Below are positions 35,441 through 44,287 of a DNA stretch of 64,000 nucleotides, piece by piece. The stretch lies in assembly GCA_018828125.1 (NCBI GenBank), contig JAHJWB010000003.1:124001-188000 (forward strand), read 5' to 3'. Position 1 is the first letter of the stretch. Each line of letters begins with the position of its first letter. The position numbers and the translations under genes were made by a program. Source of the DNA: Gammaproteobacteria bacterium. Its GTDB lineage: Bacteria > Pseudomonadota > Gammaproteobacteria > Burkholderiales > Burkholderiaceae_C. The notes below the pieces were generated by a model. That model was not told where the DNA came from, made no database searches, and was given only the letters and a program-made list of their open reading frames with translations.

Positions 35441-36271
35441 ATGTCTGCCTCTGCCCAAGCCCCTGTCACATCTCCTGCTGTTGTTCCAGCCCTGTTCGTT
35501 TCACACGGCGCGCCGCTGTTCGCCATCGACGCGGGTACCACCGGCCCGGCGCTCACGCAGTGGGGTCAGATCCTGAAAGCGCAGTACCCCGGCCTGCGGG
35601 GCGTGGTGATCATGTCGCCGCATTGGATGGCGCGCTCCGCGCAGGTCATGACCGGGCCGCAGCCGGCCACCTGGCATGACTTTGGCGGATTTCCGCCCGC
35701 GCTGTACCAGCTGCAATATCCCGCCCCCGGCTCGCCAGCGTTGGCGCAAGAGGTGCTCGGCCTGCTGCAGGCGGCGGGTGTGGCCGCGCAAGGCGATGCG
35801 GCCCGCCCCTTTGACCATGGCGCGTGGGTGCCGTTGATGCACTTGTTCCCGCAGGCCGATGTGCCAGTGGTGCAGGTGGCCTTGCCCGTGGGCGCTGGCC
35901 CGGCTGAGGTGTACGCGATGGGAGCCGCGCTGCGGAGCCTGCGTGATCAAAACGTGCTGGTCGTTGGGTCTGGCAGCATGACGCACAACCTGGCCGAGTT
36001 TTTTGGCGGCGAGCGCGAGCCCGCTCCCTACGTGCTGGAGTTCAGCCGGTGGATCGAGTCGGCCCTGGCACGGGGCGACATGAAGGCGCTGCTCAACTAC
36101 CGCAGCCAGGCGCCGCACGCCAGCCGTGCGCATCCAACGGAGGACCACTTCTTGCCCATCTTCTTTGCACTGGGTGCGGCAGGCGACGACCTGCACGCAA
36201 ACTACTTGAGCCGCGAGGTGATGTACAGCATGCTGTCGATGGATGCGTTTGTGCTGGAGCCGGTGAACTGA
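35441..36271 (+). CDS. DODA-type extradiol ring-opening dioxygenase
   Basis: A 276-residue member of the class III extradiol dioxygenase superfamily (DODA/LigB-like). Metal-binding candidates: 'ALFVSHGAPLFAID' (His), 'VVIMSPHWMARSAQVM' (His), and 'SRAHPTEDHFLPIFFALGAAG' (catalytic His region). 'DHGAWVPLMHLFPQADVPVVQVAL' is typical of the group. Plant and bacterial relatives cleave catechol-type compounds such as DOPA; the substrate here is unknown. ATG 35441 chosen because homology begins shortly after. Confidence 0.88.
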   Translation: MSASAQAPVTSPAVVPALFVSHGAPLFAIDAGTTGPALTQWGQILKAQYPGLRGVVIMSPHWMARSAQVMTGPQPATWHDFGGFPPALYQLQYPAPGSPALAQEVLGLLQAAGVAAQGDAARPFDHGAWVPLMHLFPQADVPVVQVALPVGAGPAEVYAMGAALRSLRDQNVLVVGSGSMTHNLAEFFGGEREPAPYVLEFSRWIESALARGDMKALLNYRSQAPHASRAHPTEDHFLPIFFALGAAGDDLHANYLSREVMYSMLSMDAFVLEPVN

Positions 36272-36310
36272 TCTACCGACCGGCTGACACGTACAACTGC
36301 TTTTTTTTGG

Positions 36311-36338
36311 TAAAAATTGCCCCTGGCGCTTGTCTATG
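36311..36338 (+). repeat. Family-1 palindromic repeat, half copy 8 at an esterase start
   Basis: TAAAAATTGCCCCTGGCGCTTGTCTATGC matches the left arm and left core half of the family; the right half is absent. The ATG of the downstream esterase gene lies at its end. Confidence 0.6.
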
Positions 36339-37007
36339 CTCAATCTACCGCTCACATTTTTGCAGCGACCCGCTGCGTCTTCTACACCCCGCCCCTGGTT
36401 GCTGGTGCTGATGCACGGCGTGGGCAGCAACGAGCAGGACTTGTTCAGCCTGGCGCCGCAGATCCCGGAACGGTTTCATGTGCTGAGCCTGCGGGCTCCG
36501 TTTCGCATGGGGCCGGGCTCGCATGCGTGGTTTGATTTTTCCATCGAGCCCGGCGGCGAGCGCAGCATCAACGAGGCGCAAGAGGCCGAAAGCCGGGCCC
36601 TCGTGGCCCAGGCCGTCCAGTCTGCTGCCGAGCAGCTGGGCATTCCGCCCGAGCGTGTGGTGGTGGGCGGCTTCAGCCAGGGCGGCATCATGGCGCTGTC
36701 GCTGCTGCTGACAAAGCCTGCGCTGATGCAGGCTGCGATGGTGTGGCACAGCCGCCTGCTGCAGCAGGTGGTGCCCCTGACGGCGCCTGCCGATGCGCTG
36801 CGCGGCAAGCAACTGTGGCTGAGCCATGGCACCCACGACAACGTGATCCCGCTGGCCCACGCGCAGGCCATTGCGCACCACATGGCGCCGCTGCCGGTGA
36901 CGGTGGCCTACCACGAGTTCCCCAGCGCCCACGAGATCCGCCCGTCAGAGCTGGCGGCCACGGTGGCGTGGCTGGAGTCGCTGTCGACCAAACCGACGGC
37001 GTTTTAG
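36336..37007 (+). CDS. Phospholipase/carboxylesterase family alpha/beta hydrolase
   Basis: A 223-residue serine esterase of the carboxylesterase/acyl-protein thioesterase group. 'WLLVLMHGVGSNEQDLFSLAPQIP' is the oxyanion-hole region, 'VVVGGFSQGGIMALSLLL' the nucleophile elbow (Ser of G-F-S-Q-G), 'LSHGTHDNVIP' the acidic residue, and 'EFPSAHEI' the His. Cytoplasmic, probably acting on short-chain esters. The ATG at 36336 is embedded in a half copy of the palindromic repeat; a TTG two codons upstream is an alternative. Confidence 0.88.
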   Translation: MLNLPLTFLQRPAASSTPRPWLLVLMHGVGSNEQDLFSLAPQIPERFHVLSLRAPFRMGPGSHAWFDFSIEPGGERSINEAQEAESRALVAQAVQSAAEQLGIPPERVVVGGFSQGGIMALSLLLTKPALMQAAMVWHSRLLQQVVPLTAPADALRGKQLWLSHGTHDNVIPLAHAQAIAHHMAPLPVTVAYHEFPSAHEIRPSELAATVAWLESLSTKPTAF

Positions 37008-37180
37008 CCCTGGTTTCGAAACGCGGGCCACCTCGCGGGCTACATCGCTGTCTACATCGCGTTACGGGCGCTTCATCGCACGGGCTTCCAATCAAGCAGT
37101 TCCCCATGTGGGATTGACATGGAACGCCCGGCGCCGCAGCCGCTCGGACAAGGGTTGTTCCTGATCTTCAAGGAGACCCG

Positions 37181-38083
37181 ATGCCCGATCAAGAAACCGC
37201 CGAATTCCGTCCTGCGCCCGAGCGCACATCGTCCACACCTTGGGTTGCCGCTGGCGTATTGGCCTGCGCGGTAGCCGCTGGTGCCGCCTGGTGGTTCTGG
37301 CTGCGCCCGGTAGCAGAGCCGCCGGCCGCGCCCCCACCGGTGGCTGCCGCCCCCGAGGCACCTGTGGCTCCGCCCCCGATGCCCGAAGCCTCGGGTCCTC
37401 AAAACCCGATGGATGCGCTGGCCTCGGCCGACACCAGCTTGCCCGCACTGGCTGAATCCGACAAGCGGGTGACGGAAATGCTGGCCGAATTGCTGGGCAG
37501 TGGCAAGGTCGCGTCGTTCTTGCTGACAGAAGGGTTCGTGCGCCGCGTCGTGGCCACGGTGGACAACCTGGGCCGCGCCCAGGCGCCATCGCGCATGTGG
37601 CCCGTGCAGCCCATGCCGCAACGCTTTGCGGTCGATGGCGAGGGCGATGCACCGACCACAGTGGCGGCCACCAATGCCGCCCGCTACAGCGCGTTTTTGA
37701 CTTTTGCAGAGGCGGTGCCGCTGGAACCTGCCGTGGCGCTGTATGCGCGGCTGTACCCGCTGTTTCAGCAGGCGTATGAAGAGCTGGGCTACCCCAAGCG
37801 TTACTTCAACGACCGCTTGGTGGGTGTGCTGGACCACCTCCTGCTGGCACCGGAGCCCCAGGGCCCGCTGCAGGTGAAGCTCACGCCTGTCACCACCGAA
37901 GTGCCCAATTTGCGGCCCTGGGTGCGGTACGAGTTTGTGAACCCTGCGCTCGAATCGCTCTCCAGCGGGCAAAAGATTCTGGTGCGCATGGGCCCCGCCA
38001 ACGAGGCGCGGGCCAAGGCGTTGATCCGCGATATGCGCAAGCGGGTGGCAACGAGCGAGATCGCACGCAAACCTGGGCAGTGA
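37181..38083 (+). CDS. DUF3014 membrane-anchored protein
   Basis: A 300-residue protein with one N-terminal transmembrane helix (about residues 20-41, 'WVAAGVLACAVAAGAAWWFW'), a Pro/Ala-rich linker to residue about 75, and a C-terminal DUF3014 domain: 'LLGSGKVASFLLTEGFVRRVVATVDNL', 'YARLYPLFQQAYEELGYP', 'RLVGVLDHLL'. The domain is expected in the periplasm. Function unknown. ATG 37181 has AAGGAGA upstream. Confidence 0.85.
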   Translation: MPDQETAEFRPAPERTSSTPWVAAGVLACAVAAGAAWWFWLRPVAEPPAAPPPVAAAPEAPVAPPPMPEASGPQNPMDALASADTSLPALAESDKRVTEMLAELLGSGKVASFLLTEGFVRRVVATVDNLGRAQAPSRMWPVQPMPQRFAVDGEGDAPTTVAATNAARYSAFLTFAEAVPLEPAVALYARLYPLFQQAYEELGYPKRYFNDRLVGVLDHLLLAPEPQGPLQVKLTPVTTEVPNLRPWVRYEFVNPALESLSSGQKILVRMGPANEARAKALIRDMRKRVATSEIARKPGQ

Positions 38084-38125
38084 TGAGGGCGTTGGGCCCA
38101 TGCCCCGGCATTTTTGGTTTAACGA

Positions 38126-39334
38126 TCAGGCGGCTGCGGTGCGCGGCCCGTGCCGCAGCGTCAGCACGGCGCCCAGTGTGAGGGCCACCAGCGCAAACGC
38201 GGGGCCACCCAACGCGCCGACATGGTCCACCAGCAGGCCGCCAAAGATGGCACCGCTGGCAATGGCGATCTGAAACGCAGCCACCAGCAGTCCGCCCGCA
38301 CCCTCGGCCTGGTCGGGTGCGGCGCGCACGATCCAGGTCTGAAAACCGACGGGGAAGGCACCAAACGCAAAACCCCACAGCGTGACGGCCACGGCGGTGA
38401 TGGCGACTGACTCACCCGCCACCAGCAAGGTAGCGGCCAGCACCGCGATCAGGGAACTGCCGCAGACGATGGCCTGGCGCTCGCTGCGCCCGGCGATCCA
38501 GCCGCCTGCGAAGTTGCCGAAGAAGCCGCCCACGCCATAGCCCAGCAGCACGGCAGTGATGGTGGGCACTGACAGGTGGGTGATCTGCTCCATCAGCGGG
38601 CGGATGTAAGTGAAGCCTGCAAAGTGGCCCGAGATGACCAGCAGCACGGCCAGCAACGCCACACGCACCGGCGGGCGGCGCAGCAATTCGCCCAGCACCT
38701 GGAGGTTGGGATTGTCGCGCGGTGGCAGCGCGGGCATGGCGACCAGTTGCACGGCCAGCGTGATGAGGCTTATCCCTCCTGCTGCGATGAACGCGCTGCG
38801 CCAGCCCCACAGGTCGCCCATCCAGGCCCCAATGGGCGCCGCGCACACGGTGGCCACCGACACCCCCGTCAGGATGAACGACATCGCCCGCGCGAACAGC
38901 GATGTGGGCACCAGCCGCATGGCCAACGCCGCCGACATCGACCAAAACCCGCCCAGCGCTACGCCCAGCAGCACGCGTGCGACCAGCAGCGTGGCCAGAC
39001 TGCCCGCCAGGGCCGACATTGCGTTGGACAGCACCAGCAGCAACGTGAAAGAAATCATCACCAGCCGCCGGTCGATGCGGCGGGTGAGCAGCGGCAACGA
39101 CGGTGCGGCCACGGCTGCCACCAGTGCCGTCACGGTGACGGCCTGGCCCGCGGCGCCATCGCTCACGCGCAGGTCGCTGGCCATGGCGGTGAGCAGGCTG
39201 GCAGGCAAAAATTCGGCCGTCACCAGACCGAACACGCCCAGCGCCATGGAGCCCACTGCGGCCCAGCGGGCCTCGGTGGGCTCAGGGTTGTAGTGCGGGG
39301 CTGGTGGGGATACGGCGTCGGCCACGGCACTCAT
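38126..39334 (-). CDS. MFS transporter (sugar/purine-nucleoside efflux type)
   Basis: A 402-residue exporter with 12 predicted helices. 'MALGVFGLVTAEFLPASLLTAMASDL' begins the first helix in the style of AraJ/NepI/SotB proteins; 'RRIDRRLVMISFTLLLVLSNAMSAL' is the motif A region; the later 'GVGGFFGNFAGGWIAGRSER' is the repeat in the second half. Start at ATG 39334. Divergent from an AraC-type regulator gene with a short shared region, so that regulator probably controls it. Substrate unknown. Confidence 0.88.
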   Translation of the reverse strand: MSAVADAVSPPAPHYNPEPTEARWAAVGSMALGVFGLVTAEFLPASLLTAMASDLRVSDGAAGQAVTVTALVAAVAAPSLPLLTRRIDRRLVMISFTLLLVLSNAMSALAGSLATLLVARVLLGVALGGFWSMSAALAMRLVPTSLFARAMSFILTGVSVATVCAAPIGAWMGDLWGWRSAFIAAGGISLITLAVQLVAMPALPPRDNPNLQVLGELLRRPPVRVALLAVLLVISGHFAGFTYIRPLMEQITHLSVPTITAVLLGYGVGGFFGNFAGGWIAGRSERQAIVCGSSLIAVLAATLLVAGESVAITAVAVTLWGFAFGAFPVGFQTWIVRAAPDQAEGAGGLLVAAFQIAIASGAIFGGLLVDHVGALGGPAFALVALTLGAVLTLRHGPRTAAA

Positions 39335-39450
39335 GGGTGCGTCAATGCAAGTAGAGCAAGAAGGGGAAGAGGACACGGAAAAGGCCTTGGGGGATGGGGA
39401 AAGCCATCGTAGGCATAAGATGGCGGCGTTTCCATGCCATAAAAGCCAAA

Positions 39451-40461
39451 ATGCTTGACTTTTTGTCCAAACCTTTTGATCAGGTTTCCGAGGCGCCTTT
39501 TGCCGAGCCGCCAGACCTGCTGACCCAGATATTGCTCGGCCTGCGCCTGGACGGCGTGGAGTATGGCCGCTGTGTGCTGCACCCGCCATGGGCCATTGCC
39601 TACCCGGCGCAGCGCTCGGCGCGGTTTCACTTTGTGGGCCACGGCGGGGCCTGGCTGCGCACGCCAACCACCGATTGGCAGCGTTTGAACCCCGGCGACG
39701 CGGTGCTCCTGCCGCACGGCAGCTTCCATGTGCTGGCCAGTTCTCCCGACGTAGCTCCTGTGGACATCGATTCGCTGGCGCGCCAGGCTGTGGCTGAAAA
39801 CATCTTCCTGGTGGACGGGCGCAATGCGCGCCAGACCGCGCAGGCGGCCATCGCGCCGCCACCGCCGCCCGCTCCCGACGTGATGTTCTGCGGCGCGCTG
39901 CGCTTCAACCTCGACCCGCTGCACCCGCTAATGGCGATGATGCCCGAGGTGATGATGGCCAGCGACCTGGCGCGGCGCGACACCACCGTGCCGGTTTTGC
40001 TGGACGCCATGGAGCGCGAGGTAGCGCAGGACCGCATGGGCGCCTGCGCCATCCTGGCGCGCCTGGCCGATGCGCTGGCCGCCAGCATCATCCGCGCTTG
40101 GGTGGAATGCAGTTGCAACAACCCCACGGGCTGGATCGCCGCCGTGCGCTGCCCGCGCATTGGCAAAGTGATCGCCGCCATCCACGCCGACCCCGAACGC
40201 GATTGGAATGTGCCGCTGCTGGCCGAACTGATGGGGGCTTCGCGGTCGGGCTTTTCTGAATCCTTCACCCGCACCATGGGCGAGAGCCCGGCGCGCTATG
40301 TGGCCAAGGTGAAGATGTCGCAGGCGCGCAGCTGGATCGCGCGCGACGGCATGCGGGTGGCGGTGGCCGCCAACCGTCTGGGGTACGAGTCCGAGGCCTC
40401 GTTCAGCCGCGCGTACAAACGCATCATCGGTCAGCCGCCCAGCACGGCCCGCGCGGTCTGA
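39451..40461 (+). CDS. AraC family regulator with cupin sensor domain
   Basis: A 336-residue regulator. The N-terminal cupin (AraC_binding/Cupin_6 type, residues about 10-190) starts 'LLTQILLGLRLDGVEYGRCVLHPPWAIAYP', with 'GDAVLLPHGSFHVL'. The C-terminal HTH_18 domain has two helix-turn-helices: 'LAELMGASRSGFSESFTRTMGESPARYV' and 'VAVAANRLGYESEASFSRAYKRIIGQPPS'. Start at ATG 39451 (MLDFLSKPF). Divergent from the MFS gene, the usual arrangement for this regulator family. Confidence 0.9.
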   Translation: MLDFLSKPFDQVSEAPFAEPPDLLTQILLGLRLDGVEYGRCVLHPPWAIAYPAQRSARFHFVGHGGAWLRTPTTDWQRLNPGDAVLLPHGSFHVLASSPDVAPVDIDSLARQAVAENIFLVDGRNARQTAQAAIAPPPPPAPDVMFCGALRFNLDPLHPLMAMMPEVMMASDLARRDTTVPVLLDAMEREVAQDRMGACAILARLADALAASIIRAWVECSCNNPTGWIAAVRCPRIGKVIAAIHADPERDWNVPLLAELMGASRSGFSESFTRTMGESPARYVAKVKMSQARSWIARDGMRVAVAANRLGYESEASFSRAYKRIIGQPPSTARAV

Positions 40462-40482
40462 GGTGAACCGCAGCCGCGGCAG

Positions 40483-40950
40483 CTAAGCTTTCGGTAGCGG
40501 TAGCGCCGTCTTGTAGCGCACCTGCTTGAGTGCAAAGCTGGAGCGGATTTTTTCAACGCCCGGAATCGGTGCCAGCTGCTCCAGGATGAAGCGCTCCAGC
40601 GCGCCGATGTCCGCCAGCGCCACGCGAATCAAGTAGTCGCTGTCACCGCTCATCAGGTAGCACTCCATCACCTCGTCGTGTTCGGCAATGCGGCGCTCAA
40701 AATCGGCCAGGGCTTCCTTGCTCTGGGTCTTGAGGCTGATGCTGATGAACACATTGAGCCCCAGCCCCAGCGCCGCTGCATTGGCCAGCGCCACATAGCG
40801 GCTGATGACACCCTCCGCTTCCAGCGCCTTCACCCGCGCCAGGCAGGGCGAGGGCGACAGGTGCACGCGTCGCGCCAGCTCCACATTGGACAGGGAGCCA
40901 TCGGCCTGCAGCTCGGCCAGAATGCGCAAATCGAGGGTGTCCAGTTTCAT
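40483..40950 (-). CDS. Lrp family regulator, MdeR-like
   Basis: A 155-residue Lrp/AsnC regulator. DNA-binding part: '[47 protein letters not shown]'; effector domain with '[51 protein letters not shown]'. Divergent from the MdeB-type dehydrogenase gene with about 100 bases between starts. In Pseudomonas putida the Lrp-type MdeR activates mdeAB for methionine breakdown, so this is likely its counterpart and controls the adjacent gene. Confidence 0.85.
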   Translation of the reverse strand: MKLDTLDLRILAELQADGSLSNVELARRVHLSPSPCLARVKALEAEGVISRYVALANAAALGLGLNVFISISLKTQSKEALADFERRIAEHDEVMECYLMSGDSDYLIRVALADIGALERFILEQLAPIPGVEKIRSSFALKQVRYKTALPLPKA

Positions 40951-41052
40951 GTGCTGCAGTTTATCGATTTGACAGCATAAAGTGCCATCGTGGTGCGGCG
41001 CCGACGGCAATACGGCAACTCATTTGGAGGCAGCGTAGGTACAGTGGCTGCC

Positions 41053-43719
41053 ATGAACGCTCTCACCTCCCACGCCCTGCTGCAGCAAGCCCCCGGCGCT
41101 ACCCTGGATGCCGACCCTGAAGAAACCGCCGAATGGCGCGATGCCTTCCTGGCCTTGGTCGCCACCGAAGGCCCCGAGCGCGCGCGGCACATGCTGCAAG
41201 AGCTGGTGCGCATGGCGCGCGCGCAGCGCATTGGCTGGCAGCCCGACCTGAACACGCCGTATGTGAACACCGTGGCGGTGCACGAGCAGCCCGTGTTCCC
41301 CGGCGACCTGGCCATCGAGGAGCGCGTGGCTTCCATCGTGCGCTGGAACGCGCTGGCCATGGTGGTGCGGGCGAATCAAGCGTATGGCGAGCTGGGCGGG
41401 CACATTGCCAGCTATGCCAGTGCGGCTGATTTGTTTGAGAGCGGGTTCAACCACTTCTTCCGCGCCCGCGAAGGCGTGGGCGAGGGGCAGCACCGGGGCG
41501 ACCTGGTCTTCTTTCAGCCACACAGCGCGCCCGGCGTGTATGCGCGCGCATTTTTGGAAGGCCGCCTCAGCGAGCAGGACCTGATGCATTACCGCCAGGA
41601 ACTCACGGCGCCAGCGGCCGGGGCACACGGCCTGTCGAGCTACCCGCACCCGTGGCTGATGCCCGACTTCTGGCAGTTCCCCACCGGCTCCATGGGGATC
41701 GGCCCCATCAGCAGCATCTACCACGCGCGCTTCATGCGCTACCTCACGCACCGCAATTTGCTCGACTGCAGCCAGCGCAAGGTCTGGGGCGTGTTCGGCG
41801 ATGGCGAGATGGACGAGCCCGAGAGCATGAGCGCGCTGACCCTGGCCGCGCGCGAGGGGCTGGACAACCTGGTCTGGGTGGTCAACTGCAACCTGCAGCG
41901 CCTGGACGGCCCGGTGCGCGGCAACGGCCGCATCATCGACGAGCTGGAGCGTTTGTTCGCCGGCGCGGGTTGGAACGTGGTCAAGCTGGTGTGGGGCAGC
42001 GATTGGGACGGCCTGTTCGCCCGCGACCTGACCGGCGCGCTGGTGCGCACGCTCGAAGGCACGGTAGATGGCCAGATGCAGACCTTTGCCGCCAAGGACG
42101 GCCGCTTCAACCGCGACAACTTCTTTGGCCAGAACCCCGAGCTGGCAGCCCTGGCCCAGGGCATGACGGACGAGCAGATCGATCGCCTGAAGCGCGGCGG
42201 GCACGACCTGGTGAAGATCCACGCCGCGTATGCCGCCGCCGCGCGCCACCAGGGCCAGCCCACGGTGATCCTGGCGCACACCAAGAAGGGCTACGGCATG
42301 GGCACGGCGGGCCAGGGCAAGATGACCACGCACAGCCAGAAGAAGCTCGATGAGACCGACCTCATCGAGTTTCGCAACCGTTTCAACCTGCCTCTCACCG
42401 ACGAGCAGGCCACCAGCCTGGCCTTCTTCAAGCCCGCCGAAGACAGCCCCGAAATGCGCTACCTGCGCAGCCACCGTGACGCGCTGGGCGGCTACCTGCC
42501 ACGCCGCGACACCACTTGCGACGCACTGCCAGTGCCCGCCATCACCAGTTATGCGCAGTTCGCGCTGCAGGCCGACGGCAAGGAGATGAGCACCACCATG
42601 GCCTTCGTGCGCATGCTGGGCACGCTGCTGAAAGACGCCACACTGGGCCCGCGCATCGTGCCCATCGTGGCCGACGAGGCGCGCACCTTCGGCATGGCCA
42701 ACCTGTTCAAGCAGGTGGGCATCTACAGCAGCGTGGGGCAGCGCTATGCACCCGAGGACATCGGCTCCGTACTGAGCTACCGCGAGGCGCTGGATGGGCA
42801 AATCCTGGAAGAGGGCATCAGCGAGGCGGGCGCCATCGCCAGCTGGACGGCCGCAGCGACGAGCTACAGCGTGCACGGCCTGGCCATGTTGCCGTTCTAC
42901 ATCTACTACTCCATGTTCGGCTTTCAGCGCGTGGGTGACGCCATCTGGGCCGCTGCCGACCAGCGCGCACGCGGCTTCTTGCTGGGTGCCACCTCGGGCC
43001 GCACGACGCTGGGCGGCGAGGGGCTGCAGCACCAGGACGGCAGCAGTCACCTGGTAGCGGCCACCGTCCCCAACTGCAAGGCGTACGACCCGGCGTATGC
43101 GGGCGAGATGGCCGTCATCATCGACGCCGGCATGCGTGAGATGGTGACCGAGCAGCGCGACGTTTTCTACTACGTCACGCTGATGAACGAGAACTACGCC
43201 CAGCCTGACCTGCCTGCCGGTGCGGCAGAGGGAGTGTTGCGAGGGTGCTATGTATTTAAGAGCTATCAGCGCTTATTGGATAAGCGCGAGAGCCCGATTT
43301 CGCCCAAATCTGTCACCTTGATGGGTTCTGGGGCCATCCTCACCGAGGTGGTCAAGGCCGCCGAGCTGCTGGCCGCCGAAGGCATAGAGGTGACCGTGCT
43401 AAGCGTGACCAGCTGGAGCGAGCTGGCGCGCGACGGCGTGGCCAGCGAGCAGCGTTGGCTGGCGGGTGAATCCACGCCGAGGCCTGCGTGGCTGACCGAG
43501 CAACTTGCCGCGACACACGGGCCGGTGATTGCCGCCACCGACTACGTGCGCGCCGTGCCCGAGACGGTACGGATGCTCATCCCCGAGGGCCGCAAGTATG
43601 TGACCCTGGGCACGGACGGCTTTGGACGCAGTGACACGCGCGCAGCGCTGCGGCACTTTTTTGGGGTGGACGCTGCCAGCATCGCTCAAGCGGCCCGGCG
43701 TGCGATAGCCGCTGACTGA
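41053..43719 (+). CDS. mdeB: Thiamine-diphosphate 2-oxoacid dehydrogenase E1, MdeB-like
   Basis: An 888-residue homodimeric AceE-type E1. The TPP/Mg motif is 'GDGEMDEPESM' near residue 250; 'YNLYR-like' regions include 'IPIVADEARTFGMANLFKQVGIYSSVGQRY' and 'GATSGRTTLGGEGLQHQDG'. In P. putida, MdeB acts on 2-oxobutyrate made from methionine; pyruvate is an alternative substrate. A paired Lrp regulator is divergent, but the methionine gamma-lyase gene mdeA is not next to it. Odd feature: residues about 734-750 ('FKSYQRLLDKRESP') are encoded by an in-frame copy of the palindromic repeat, inserted just before 'VTLMGSGAI'. Confidence 0.87.
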   Translation: MNALTSHALLQQAPGATLDADPEETAEWRDAFLALVATEGPERARHMLQELVRMARAQRIGWQPDLNTPYVNTVAVHEQPVFPGDLAIEERVASIVRWNALAMVVRANQAYGELGGHIASYASAADLFESGFNHFFRAREGVGEGQHRGDLVFFQPHSAPGVYARAFLEGRLSEQDLMHYRQELTAPAAGAHGLSSYPHPWLMPDFWQFPTGSMGIGPISSIYHARFMRYLTHRNLLDCSQRKVWGVFGDGEMDEPESMSALTLAAREGLDNLVWVVNCNLQRLDGPVRGNGRIIDELERLFAGAGWNVVKLVWGSDWDGLFARDLTGALVRTLEGTVDGQMQTFAAKDGRFNRDNFFGQNPELAALAQGMTDEQIDRLKRGGHDLVKIHAAYAAAARHQGQPTVILAHTKKGYGMGTAGQGKMTTHSQKKLDETDLIEFRNRFNLPLTDEQATSLAFFKPAEDSPEMRYLRSHRDALGGYLPRRDTTCDALPVPAITSYAQFALQADGKEMSTTMAFVRMLGTLLKDATLGPRIVPIVADEARTFGMANLFKQVGIYSSVGQRYAPEDIGSVLSYREALDGQILEEGISEAGAIASWTAAATSYSVHGLAMLPFYIYYSMFGFQRVGDAIWAAADQRARGFLLGATSGRTTLGGEGLQHQDGSSHLVAATVPNCKAYDPAYAGEMAVIIDAGMREMVTEQRDVFYYVTLMNENYAQPDLPAGAAEGVLRGCYVFKSYQRLLDKRESPISPKSVTLMGSGAILTEVVKAAELLAAEGIEVTVLSVTSWSELARDGVASEQRWLAGESTPRPAWLTEQLAATHGPVIAATDYVRAVPETVRMLIPEGRKYVTLGTDGFGRSDTRAALRHFFGVDAASIAQAARRAIAAD
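43254..43300 (-). repeat. Family-1 palindromic repeat, copy 9, in frame inside mdeB
   Basis: On the minus strand: AAATCGGGCTCTCGCGCTTATCC, AATAAGCGCTGATAGCTC. Core arms AGCGCTTAT/ATAAGCGC are intact on either side of a 4-base loop. No stop arises in the mdeB frame. Confidence 0.8.
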
Positions 43720-43809
43720 TGAACATGGGCGCCGTGGGGGTGGGTGAATACCCGTTGTCCTACCCGTTGCAGGGTTCCTAAAATGACCCAGCAACCGCGA
43801 GAGGGCGCC

Positions 43810-44043
43810 ATGACACAAGTCACCTGGGACAACGACCCACCAACGACCTGGATCGCAACGGTGGACGGGCAAGCACTTTGCTCCATCAAGCGCAAGGACA
43901 TTGGAGGGTGGACTGCCATCTGGACGGATGAGCGCCTTTGGCCGGCGCCATCCCATCTGCCCAAGGCAATGCCCCAGCCCACACGGTTTTTCAGCAGCCT
44001 GGAAGAGGCCAAACTGGCGGTCGAGCAATTGCTGTCGGCGTGA
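43810..44043 (+). CDS. Small hypothetical protein
   Basis: A 77-residue protein of unknown function. ATG 43810 has GAGAGGG upstream; ATG 43783 is an alternative. Sequence: 'MTQVTWDNDPPTTWIATVDG', 'CSIKRKDIGGWTAIWTDERLWP', 'TRFFSSLEEAKLAVEQLLSA'. It reads like a compact folded protein with a C-terminal helix and a Trp-rich beta part. No neighbours suggest a role. Confidence 0.6.
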   Translation: MTQVTWDNDPPTTWIATVDGQALCSIKRKDIGGWTAIWTDERLWPAPSHLPKAMPQPTRFFSSLEEAKLAVEQLLSA

Positions 44044-44229
44044 ACCGGTGTCGGCGGCGCACCCATGCGTACCGTTTTGGTGGGGTTCTGATGGGGTGCT
44101 TTTGCCTAACTAGCGATCCCCGCCTGCCGCCTGCCGCATGGTCTGCCGACACCCGGAGCTACAGGCGGTGCTTGCTCTGCTAACAGTCTCGGGCTATTGC
44201 TTCGCGCACTTCTCTCTGAAATTATCGGT

Positions 44230-44280
44230 GTTTTTGGCCGCTAGCGCTTATTGAATAAGCGCTAATAGCTATTAATTTGA
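44230..44280 (+). repeat. Family-1 palindromic repeat, copy 10
   Basis: TTTTTGGCCGCTAGCGCTTATTGAATAAGCGCTAATAGCTATTAATTTG: nearly perfect core arms, located at the 3' end of the hydroxyaspartate-type operon on the opposite strand. Confidence 0.86.
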
Positions 44281-44287
44281 TAGTTAT

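Noticed and set aside
41020..43050. Long minus-strand frame opposite mdeB
   Set aside because: Antisense shadow of a confidently identified E1 gene; composition rich in His, Gln, Ala with no motifs.
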